From UBA1738 sp045577675 (lineage in GTDB: Bacteria; Bacillota; Clostridia; UBA1381): a DNA stretch of 29,071 bases. The stretch spans positions 1-29,071 of the forward strand of contig JAZNIV010000102.1 in assembly GCA_045577675.1 (NCBI GenBank). The letters run 5' to 3'. The notes below the pieces were generated by a model. The model ran no database searches, was not told the origin of the DNA, and saw only the letters and a program-made list of their open reading frames with translations. The first letter of the stretch is position 1, and each line of letters opens with the position of its first letter. Shown piece by piece: positions 13,729-20,315 of this stretch. The translations under genes were made by a program, and so were the position numbers.

Positions 13729-15168
13729 TTATTCAATTAACTTATCTTCTTTATATTTTTGAGTAGTATTTTTTAGTATTTCGTTTAAATCTGCATCGTA
13801 ATTTGCACTTAATTTCTTTATAAATTCAAAATCAACAGCAATGACATCAAAAAGTCTAGTTCCAAGAGTCATAAAATTATCTCTAAATTTAATAAATTCG
13901 GTTTCGTTTTCGTTAATTGTTTTTCTTTTAAAATACCTTTCTACGTACTGATAAAACTTAAATGCATCGGATGTCAAGTCCATATCGCTTTTCATTTTAG
14001 GAAGTATGAATAATTCTAGTTTGCTTATAAGCGGAATTTCGATTTTTTCTTGGTGGAGTTTTACGCAAGTTGCTTTAAATGCTTCATCTTCTGTTTTTTC
14101 TGTATTTAAGTAGTATTGATTAACAATAGAAAATAAATGAACCAATTTTATTTTTCCGCCACAAGCATTACATATCTCTTCATCATAATAATTATCAAAA
14201 TATTTTTTTAATGATTTAGAGTTTCCATCTTTATAGCTTGTTTTGTATTTGTAATAAAATACTGGCAAATTATCTTTGGTGATTTCCTTTTCTTTATTAT
14301 CGCGGAAATATAAGCAATCTTCACTTTCATAATCAAAAGGATTTTTAATATGTTCATTTCTGCCAAGAGTTTTAAAAATAGGCAACCATTCAATCTTTTT
14401 TTGTCCATTTTGCAAATAGCATTTTTTTATAAATTCATAACATGGGTTATAAATTTCTACTTCTTTATACAAAAAATACAACGCAAACAACCAATATTCT
14501 TGTTTTAAGTAGTTTTGATTTTGAATGGAAATAATTTTCTCTATCCTTGCAATAATGTGTTGTTGAATTCGTTCTAATTCTTGCTTACTTTTTTCCAGTC
14601 TTTCCTTCTCAGTTTCCTTTTCTTTTTCGCTTTTGCCTGGTATTATCCCCATTGAGAATTTGTGAAGTTCGTCTAAAAGCGAAGGTGTTGGGATTTTTAC
14701 ATATCGAGCCTCTTCCGGGAACAATTCCTCGTCAAATATTTTTGCATCATATCGGTTGGGAACAAAAAACTTTCTATCAATAAGGCATTTTTGTTCTGTA
14801 AATATTTCAATTGGTGGTTTACATAGGGAGGGGTTTTTCCCCTCTACAATTTTTGCTTTATTTCCAAATATTTTTCGCAAAGTCATTTTTGGTTGGATTT
14901 TACCATCTTCAATCGCTTTATCCAAAAGTCTTTCCATTGCATTTCTTTTTCTGATAAAAAGATGGGTATTATAATCAACTGCAAATATTGCAAGCAATTT
15001 TTCTGGTGTAATAGTATTCATTCGTATATTTTTACACATGTAATAACTTGCTGATTGTTCTATGTTTAAAATCTCAGCAAATTCTTCGTGCGTATATCCC
15101 ATATATTGCTCTCTTATTTCGTTTATTAAATTTGATAAATTTGGCGTCAACTTGTATTTGCTTTGCAA
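13729..15168 (-). CDS. HTH-containing 479-aa protein of unknown function
   Basis: Not recognised beyond its N-terminus, where MGYTHEEFAEILNIEQSASY followed by ITPEKLLAIFAV resembles an XRE-like helix-turn-helix (residues about 22-65). A charged coiled coil lies near 180-215 (SEKEKETEKERLEKSKQELE). The middle holds an aromatic-rich helical region (YWLFALYFLYKEVEIYNPCY) and one CNACGG pair that could bind metal with other residues. The likely start is TTG 15168, with AAAGGTGGG about 7 nt before it. A 22-bp palindrome overlaps the -35 of its promoter, suggesting self-repression through the HTH. It is divergent from the DNA methylase operon, so it could regulate that operon or be a separate cargo or defence gene. 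Confidence 0.7.
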   Translation of the reverse strand: MQSKYKLTPNLSNLINEIREQYMGYTHEEFAEILNIEQSASYYMCKNIRMNTITPEKLLAIFAVDYNTHLFIRKRNAMERLLDKAIEDGKIQPKMTLRKIFGNKAKIVEGKNPSLCKPPIEIFTEQKCLIDRKFFVPNRYDAKIFDEELFPEEARYVKIPTPSLLDELHKFSMGIIPGKSEKEKETEKERLEKSKQELERIQQHIIARIEKIISIQNQNYLKQEYWLFALYFLYKEVEIYNPCYEFIKKCYLQNGQKKIEWLPIFKTLGRNEHIKNPFDYESEDCLYFRDNKEKEITKDNLPVFYYKYKTSYKDGNSKSLKKYFDNYYDEEICNACGGKIKLVHLFSIVNQYYLNTEKTEDEAFKATCVKLHQEKIEIPLISKLELFILPKMKSDMDLTSDAFKFYQYVERYFKRKTINENETEFIKFRDNFMTLGTRLFDVIAVDFEFIKKLSANYDADLNEILKNTTQKYKEDKLIE

Positions 15169-15202
15169 AAAAATCCCACCTTTCTAAATTCTGTTTTTAA
15201 TT

Positions 15203-15241
15203 ATAATACCATATTTTTACCCGATGTTCAATAGAATCGGG
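15203..15241 (-). promoter_or_regulatory. Promoter and operator-like palindrome of the 479-aa gene
   Basis: The minus strand reads TTGAAC (15231-15226), a 17-bp spacer and TATTAT (15208-15203). CCCGAT (15220-15225) and ATCGGG (15236-15241) form an inverted repeat covering the -35 box, a typical repressor site. Confidence 0.6.
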
Positions 15242-15264
15242 CAATTTTATTCTCATTTTTTTGT

Positions 15265-15311
15265 ATATATTCTCAATATTAATTAAAAACAATTAGTTTT
15301 TGAGAATATAT
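15265..15311. repeat. 12-bp inverted repeat in the divergent intergenic region
   Basis: ATATATTCTCAA (15265-15276) and TTGAGAATATAT (15300-15311) are perfect inverted repeats 23 bp apart, with an inner AAAAAC/GTTTTT pair. They lie between the 479-aa gene promoter and the methylase gene and could be an operator or form a cruciform. Confidence 0.5.
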
Positions 15312-15414
15312 TAACATATCTGACTCACGAAAAAATCGCCAAAGTATGGTAGTCTAAATATAACAGGAAACGCCGGCAACAAAATCCTGAAAACAAATGA
15401 AAGGACGATTTTGA

Positions 15415-16776
15415 ATGAAAAAGATAAATATAATGGACGAATATAGAATTTGGAGAAAACGCTCTACCTTAAAAACAAACGAAATATATAATATGGACTG
15501 CATAGATGGACTTCGTAAAATGCCTGATAATTCAGTAGATTTAATCCTATCGGATCCACCGTATTTTTTGGAAACCAAAAAGGGGAAAGGAACGGGTATT
15601 ATTAAAAATTCACCATATCTTAAAGAAATTGATTGCATGTGTGATGGATTTGATTTAAGAATACTGGACGAGTGTATGAGAGTTTTAAGAGGTAATGCAT
15701 TTTTCTTCTGTTCAAAGGAGCAGATTCCAATGTATATTGAGTATTTTACTGACACAGATATGAATGTTCAGGTGCTTACATGGTCTAAAACGGACGCTCC
15801 CCCGCTTTGTAATGGCAAATATCTCAGCGATACGGAGTATATCATCTACGCTTACAGGGTTGATTCTGCTGATAAATATCCGCTTATAACGGATCACTTT
15901 ATTACCAAAAGGGTTAGAGGCAAGAGAAATGATCCTCTCTATCATCCTTGCAAGAAACCTATTGAGATTTTATCTACGCTTATATGTTCAGCATCAAAAG
16001 AAGGAGATATAGTTCTTGATATGTTCGCTGGTTCTGCCTCAACGATGGTAAGTTGTATCGAGACGGGCAGAAGATATATTGGATTTGAGTTGATGGAAAA
16101 GTACTATAATGCTGGCAAAACAAGAATTGAACTCGCTTTGGAAGAACATCCTGAATACAAATTGAAATCAACACATTTGGTTGCAAAATCTGACCTTGCG
16201 TTTAATGGTGAGACCTCTATGTTTGATGTTATTGATAATGGCGAAATCGACCTTGCAGTTCTTGATATTTGCAGTAATGGTAATGATATTCCGTATGACT
16301 TCTTTGAAAAGGTTATCTCTAAACAGAAAAAACCTAACATCTATATTATGACGGATGCAACTCAGTTCCCCAATGTGCTTATGTACTTTGTGAAACAGGA
16401 CTACAAGTTCGACATCATAACCAACCATCAAGTAGATGGTACTAAATATCTATTGTTTTTAAGAAAAGGTGGCGTGAAACTATACGGTACATACCATACG
16501 AAGCACAAATTTTTTGAAGACAACAGAGATATGTCTCTCCCACATCAGGATAACATTCCAAAAGAACTAATGGAGCGAATTATAACCAATTCCTCTTTAT
16601 CCGGTGAAACGGTGTTCTGTTCAGGCGGATATGGTACAAGCATTAAATGTTGTATGGATATGGGCAGACATTATGTTGCCTATGAACCTGACATGGACAA
16701 GTTTATGCATTGTATAGATGCCATAGAGCAAGAAAAACCTTCTTTCACTGACCAATATACTGGTCAAATCAGTTAA
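15415..16776 (+). CDS. DNA methyltransferase (N4/N6 amino type) with a degenerate second MTase half
   Basis: Residues 20-240 form an amino-methyltransferase: NEIYNMDCIDGLRKMPDNSV leads to the catalytic DPPY at 47-50, and the SAM-binding motif DMFAGSAST is at 202-210 followed by GRRYIGFE. Residues 270-440 repeat the layout with altered key residues: LDICSN where DPPY should be, FCSGGYGTS at 401-409 for motif I and GRHYVAYEPD for GRRYIGFE. The second half therefore looks like a duplicated, probably non-catalytic MTase fold that may serve in target recognition or dimerisation. ATG 15415 follows AAAGGA. No restriction endonuclease is nearby, so this is an orphan methylase, likely protecting the element from host restriction. 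Recognition sequence unknown. Confidence 0.85.
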   Translation: MKKINIMDEYRIWRKRSTLKTNEIYNMDCIDGLRKMPDNSVDLILSDPPYFLETKKGKGTGIIKNSPYLKEIDCMCDGFDLRILDECMRVLRGNAFFFCSKEQIPMYIEYFTDTDMNVQVLTWSKTDAPPLCNGKYLSDTEYIIYAYRVDSADKYPLITDHFITKRVRGKRNDPLYHPCKKPIEILSTLICSASKEGDIVLDMFAGSASTMVSCIETGRRYIGFELMEKYYNAGKTRIELALEEHPEYKLKSTHLVAKSDLAFNGETSMFDVIDNGEIDLAVLDICSNGNDIPYDFFEKVISKQKKPNIYIMTDATQFPNVLMYFVKQDYKFDIITNHQVDGTKYLLFLRKGGVKLYGTYHTKHKFFEDNRDMSLPHQDNIPKELMERIITNSSLSGETVFCSGGYGTSIKCCMDMGRHYVAYEPDMDKFMHCIDAIEQEKPSFTDQYTGQIS

Positions 16777-16923
16777 CAGGCAAAAGACAATACCATATCA
16801 AAGATTAGCTACCTTTGGTACCGGTTTAATATATACAAGATAGAAGCAAGGGACTTGATCAACCCTTGTACTCGGTAAAGCGCTTTACCTTCTAAAAAAT
16901 TAAATTTTTAGGAGGTAATAAAA
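16777..16923 (+). promoter_or_regulatory. Structured leader between the two methylase genes
   Basis: Three hairpins follow one another: CAAGGG/CCCTTG with a 10-nt loop (16848-16869), the perfect palindrome GGTAAAGCGCTTTACC (16874-16889), and CTAAAAA/TTTTTAG (about 16892-16911) directly before the GGAGG site of the cytosine methylase. No promoter is evident, so the leader probably acts in the RNA of the operon. Confidence 0.4.
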
Positions 16924-18078
16924 ATGGCAAAACCATTCAATATTACAACAGTTAATTTTTCGGAAATAGATCCGAAAGCAATAGATGTATATTGTGCAAT
17001 ACACAATGTTGATAAATCCAAAAATCTCGGCGACATCACTAAGATAAACCCCAGAACACTGGAACTTATAAGCTTTCTCTTTGGTGGAAGTCCCTGCCAG
17101 AGCTTTTCCACAGCAGGAAAGTTAGATGGTTCAAAGTGGTTCTGTAATGAATGCAGTCATTCCTTTGACCCGTTAGAGTTGGAAAATCTTGATGAACCTG
17201 CGTGTCCTCATTGTAGGTCTAATGACATCAAGAAAAGTGAATCTTCACTTATTGTTTATTGGTTAAACATTTTCAAGCATACAAGACCAAAGGTTGCTTT
17301 GTTTGAAAATGTGGCAAATCTTACAAGCAAAAGGTTCAAGACATCCTTTGACCTTTTTAAATGCAAGATTGAAAGTTTTGGTTATAACATTTATTCAAAT
17401 GTTATGAATGCCAAGGATTACGGTATTCCTCAGAACAGAAAAAGAATGTTCTGTGTGATTATTCGTAAAGATGTCGATAACGGCAAATTCAAGTTTCCTG
17501 AAATGATTGAAGATGGCAAGGTGGTAGATGACTTGCTTGATGACTGTGCTCACTTGTTTGTAGGTACAGATAAAAGAATTGTCATAGATGATACCGTTTC
17601 TCCTTACACAAGAGTAAATCTCGAAAGAGAAGCAGAGGAAATCGTAGTTTCCGAAAAAGGTATTTACAGACCTGCCTGTAAATCTGGTTGGAATGATAAT
17701 CAGGTTGGCATTAAATATGTTCCCGCACTTAGAGCTTCAAATCCTAGTACCATTGTTTTACAAACGATTGATGCTCTTGATGGTAAGAAGTATGCCATTA
17801 GAAGATTGAAACCTAACGAGGCATATCGATTTATGGGATTTGATGATGCTGACTATGAAAAAGCATCAAAACTTTGTGGCAAAACTGCCATTTATCGTCA
17901 GGCAGGCAATAGCATTGTAGTTGATGTTATATATCTAATTTTGAAACAACTTTTTGATGCCATGCCATACTTGTTTGAAGATGCCAAAGTCTTATCACTT
18001 TTCAGCGGCATTGGAGCATTCGAGAAAGCGATTAATAGAGTTGTTGATGAAGCAAATGCTCAAAACAAGGATAGGTAA
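16924..18078 (+). CDS. Circularly permuted cytosine-5 DNA methyltransferase with zinc-ribbon insert
   Basis: All main C5-methylase motifs are present in permuted order. The protein opens with the motif II region (TTVNFSEIDPKAIDVYCAIH), then motif IV GSPCQSFS at 55-62 with catalytic Cys58, motif VI FENV at 127-130, motif VIII QNRKRMF at 170-176, a target-recognition region about 190-290, motif IX RRLKPNEAYRFMGF at 293-306 and motif X QAGNSIVVDV at 326-335. Motif I, normally at the N-terminus, is at the C-terminus (VLSLFSGIGAFEKAI, 356-370). A CxxC...CxxC pair (Cys74/77 and Cys94/97) between motifs IV and VI is a likely zinc ribbon. It should transfer methyl groups from SAM to cytosine C5. It is the second gene of the methylase operon, with GGAGG before ATG. 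Confidence 0.9.
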   Translation: MAKPFNITTVNFSEIDPKAIDVYCAIHNVDKSKNLGDITKINPRTLELISFLFGGSPCQSFSTAGKLDGSKWFCNECSHSFDPLELENLDEPACPHCRSNDIKKSESSLIVYWLNIFKHTRPKVALFENVANLTSKRFKTSFDLFKCKIESFGYNIYSNVMNAKDYGIPQNRKRMFCVIIRKDVDNGKFKFPEMIEDGKVVDDLLDDCAHLFVGTDKRIVIDDTVSPYTRVNLEREAEEIVVSEKGIYRPACKSGWNDNQVGIKYVPALRASNPSTIVLQTIDALDGKKYAIRRLKPNEAYRFMGFDDADYEKASKLCGKTAIYRQAGNSIVVDVIYLILKQLFDAMPYLFEDAKVLSLFSGIGAFEKAINRVVDEANAQNKDR

Positions 18079-18104
18079 AATTATTACATAAACATCTTAT
18101 TGTG

Positions 18105-18127
18105 GGGGCGGTTATTGTCTCCGCCCC
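18105..18127 (+). promoter_or_regulatory. GC-rich hairpin before the ArdC-like gene
   Basis: GGGGCGG (18105-18111) pairs with CCGCCCC (18121-18127) with a 9-nt loop; no U-tract follows. It stands out as the most GC-rich stretch in the element and ends just before the ribosome site, so it may set translation or RNA processing. Confidence 0.5.
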
Positions 18128-18143
18128 AAGAGGAGGAAAAATC

Positions 18144-18992
18144 ATGTCGAATTTAAATATATTTGAAATCATTACAGAGAAGATAATTTCTCTTTTGGAG
18201 CAAGGTATTATTCCTTGGAAGAAACCCTGGACTGGTACTCGAAATGGTGCTTACAGTCGTCTTACCAAGAAACCGTATAGTTTTCTTAATCAAATGTTGC
18301 TTGGGAAATCTGGTGAATGGTTGACGTACAGGCAAATAACACAACTTGGTGGATACGTTAATGAGGGTGAAAAATCAAGCATTGTGGTTTTTTGGAAACT
18401 GTTAAGAGTAAGAAACGAAGAAAATGAAGATGAGGTTAAAACCATTCCCGTTCTTCGTTATTACAGAGTTTTCCATATAGATCAAACAACCGGTATAAAA
18501 CCGCTTAGTATTGAAGAAGAACTTGAAATCCTTACTCCTTGTGAAAATGCTGAAAATGTTATAGAAGATTACATCTCACGTAGTGGGGTTGCTCTCCACA
18601 TAAAACTTTCCGACAGAGCATTTTACGATCCATCGGAAGATTCCATAACAATTCCGTTGATGGAACAATATTCAAATGAAGCAGACTATTACAGCACAGC
18701 GTTCCACGAAATTGTTCATTCAACTGGGCATAAATCACGTTTTGACAGGATCGGAAAAGGTTCACCGTTAAAGCATAGAGACGAGTACGCCAAGGAAGAG
18801 TTAGTTGCTGAAATAGGTGCTGCGGCATTGTGTCATACTTGCAACATAGAAACACCCGAAGCGTTTGAAAATTCAGCGGCATATATTCAAGGCTGGTTAG
18901 AGATATTAAAAAACGATAACCGCTTAATTGTTCAGGCAAGTAGCAAGGCTGAAAAAGCGGTGGATTACATATTAAACATAGAAAGGAACTGA
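18144..18992 (+). CDS. ArdC-like antirestriction protein with zincin metallopeptidase domain
   Basis: Residues 1-115 match the ArdC N-terminal ssDNA-binding domain (IFEIITEKIISLLEQGIIPW, KPWTG, YSFLNQMLLG, WLTYRQITQLGG, VFWK). The C-terminal domain carries the zinc-peptidase motif HEIVHSTGH at 188-196, with a downstream glutamate in EELVAEIGA (about 218-226) as possible third ligand. ArdC proteins of conjugative elements protect incoming single-stranded DNA from host restriction. ATG 18144 is chosen because AGGAGG lies just before it; an upstream GTG would start inside the GC-rich hairpin. It follows the two methylases in the same direction, forming a host-entry module. Confidence 0.9.
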   Translation: MSNLNIFEIITEKIISLLEQGIIPWKKPWTGTRNGAYSRLTKKPYSFLNQMLLGKSGEWLTYRQITQLGGYVNEGEKSSIVVFWKLLRVRNEENEDEVKTIPVLRYYRVFHIDQTTGIKPLSIEEELEILTPCENAENVIEDYISRSGVALHIKLSDRAFYDPSEDSITIPLMEQYSNEADYYSTAFHEIVHSTGHKSRFDRIGKGSPLKHRDEYAKEELVAEIGAAALCHTCNIETPEAFENSAAYIQGWLEILKNDNRLIVQASSKAEKAVDYILNIERN

Positions 18993-18996
18993 TATT

Positions 18997-19488
18997 ATGA
19001 TTTGCACTTCTTGTAATAGAGACTTTGACAGAAAGCAACTTACAGATGGTTTGTGTCGAGCGTGTTTAAACTATTTTAATGAGGGCGGAGAGATAAATCC
19101 TCTGCCCGAACCCGGGACAATCGGATATGACAACAGAGGTTATGTTGTGTGTCATATTTGCGGTAAGGCATATAAGAAACTCGGAGCACACACCTATCAA
19201 ATGCATGATTTACTCATAAAGGAATATAAGGAGCTCTTTGGTCTTTGCAATAATACCAAAACCACAGAGCGTACATACTCTCAAACAATGCGTAATTATG
19301 CTTATCAGTACAATATGCCCGAACAGTTAAGGATAACTGGTGCAAATACGAGAGTAAAACCCGGTGATACGCATTTACGATTGGGTAAGACTTTAAGATT
19401 GCAAGAAAAAATGAGACTGGCGAGAATGTCTCGCCAAAATGCACAAATAAGAAGTAGAAAAGGAGATTTTGACAATGATGAAAGATAG
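18997..19488 (+). CDS. MucR/Ros-like zinc-finger protein
   Basis: The N-terminus is a small zinc ribbon (CTSCNRDFDRKQ ... CRAC). Residues about 50-85 match the Ros/MucR zinc-finger block (VVCHICGKAYKKLGAHTYQM then IKEYKELFGL), with Cys, Cys, His, His ligands. The rest is basic, with many Arg and Lys, and ends in QIRSRKGDFDNDER. Such proteins are common in Bacillota integrative elements and probably bind DNA, either as regulators or as homing-endonuclease-related accessory factors. The ATG is 4 bp after the ArdC stop; the ribosome site GAAAGGA lies inside the end of the ArdC gene. The stop overlaps the next gene, so translation is coupled. Confidence 0.8.
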   Translation: MICTSCNRDFDRKQLTDGLCRACLNYFNEGGEINPLPEPGTIGYDNRGYVVCHICGKAYKKLGAHTYQMHDLLIKEYKELFGLCNNTKTTERTYSQTMRNYAYQYNMPEQLRITGANTRVKPGDTHLRLGKTLRLQEKMRLARMSRQNAQIRSRKGDFDNDER

Positions 19489-20080
19489 AAATAAAAATAG
19501 CATGGAAGCTATGGTAGGAAAAAGATTTCCACTTGATATGAGTTTTCTTCCTACTGATATTTGCAGAATGGAATTACTCGGAAATCCCAGCTTTATAATA
19601 AGTATGGGAGATATTACACCTGATGAACTTGCTAATTTCAAAGTACATCAGCCCATGGAGTTTAGATATTTATCGGGTAATGGAGAAAACAAAATTTACG
19701 GCATTATTTTATGTAAATTTGGCAACTTGGTTCAGGAATTTGTCTTCAATCCGGTTCCTTGCAAGAAAGAACTTCTTGAATATATGAAAAACGATAACAA
19801 TGCCTTTTTCACCTTCGCGTTAGAAGGAACAACAAGAGAAATCAAGGCGATGAATTTGCGTGGATTTACAAAAGAAACACGAACCTTTTTGTTCAAAAAG
19901 TGGAATGCTATGATTGATGCTGATATTAAGCATGACGATTATATGAATTGGTATCAAGGTATGTGCAAGTATTCTACTGAACAGTTGTGGAATATGGCAG
20001 AGTGCATCGGTAAACTTGAACCCAAAACCATTATTAATGACTTTGGAAAGAGGGGGCATCACATATGGAAAAAAAGATAG
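19475..20080 (+). CDS. Unrecognised 201-aa protein
   Basis: I do not recognise this family. The protein is soluble: a beta-rich first part (RFPLDMSFLPTDICRMELLG, FIISMGDITPDELANFKVHQ, PMEFRYLSGNGENKIYGIIL) and a helical second part with many aromatic residues (FLFKKWNAMIDADIKHDDYM, NWYQGM). It overlaps the end of the MucR-like gene by 14 bp, has AAAGGAG 8 nt before ATG 19475 (ATG 19478 also possible), and overlaps the start of the 49-aa gene. Its place in the operon points to a role in element maintenance or DNA processing, but this is inference. Confidence 0.7.
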   Translation: MMKDRNKNSMEAMVGKRFPLDMSFLPTDICRMELLGNPSFIISMGDITPDELANFKVHQPMEFRYLSGNGENKIYGIILCKFGNLVQEFVFNPVPCKKELLEYMKNDNNAFFTFALEGTTREIKAMNLRGFTKETRTFLFKKWNAMIDADIKHDDYMNWYQGMCKYSTEQLWNMAECIGKLEPKTIINDFGKRGHHIWKKR

Positions 20081-20214
20081 TATTTACAAAACAGCGAACA
20101 TATGAAAAATCCAAAGGCAAGATTGTTGTAAACAGCCATTTTTTAAATGACACGCCGATTTCAGAACTTATATATCAAATTATAAGCAAAAACATAGTAA
20201 GTAATGTCGCATAA
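20065..20214 (+). CDS. Small 49-aa conserved-looking protein
   Basis: MEKKIVFTKQRTYEKSKGKI continues to DTPISELIYQIISKNIVSNV and a TAA stop at 20212. It overlaps the 3' end of the preceding gene by 16 bp and has an AGAGGGGG site, signs of a coupled real gene. The pattern of a basic strand followed by a helix is often seen in small proteins just before large serine recombinases, where some act as directionality factors; that role is speculative here. Confidence 0.55.
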   Translation: MEKKIVFTKQRTYEKSKGKIVVNSHFLNDTPISELIYQIISKNIVSNVA

Positions 20215-20225
20215 ATAACATACCT

Positions 20226-20279
20226 GATATAGACATTGCCTCTCTGTTGCGATATAATGGAGAGGCAATCAACTATATC
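20226..20279 (+). promoter_or_regulatory. Recombinase promoter inside a large inverted repeat
   Basis: TAGACA (20230-20235), a 17-bp spacer and TATAAT (20253-20258) form a promoter for the recombinase. It is enclosed by ATTGCCTCTC (20235-20244)/GAGAGGCAAT (20260-20269) and the outer pair GATATAG (20226-20232)/CTATATC (20273-20279). The -10 lies in the loop. In RNA read from upstream the same sequence folds into a stable hairpin. Confidence 0.6.
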
Positions 20280-20315
20280 GTGTTATTTTGCTATAATCAT
20301 AGGAGGTAAAATATA

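Noticed and set aside
15354..15755. Minus-strand frames opposite the methylase genes and similar antisense frames elsewhere
   Set aside because: They lack ribosome sites and family features, and lie opposite clearly real genes.
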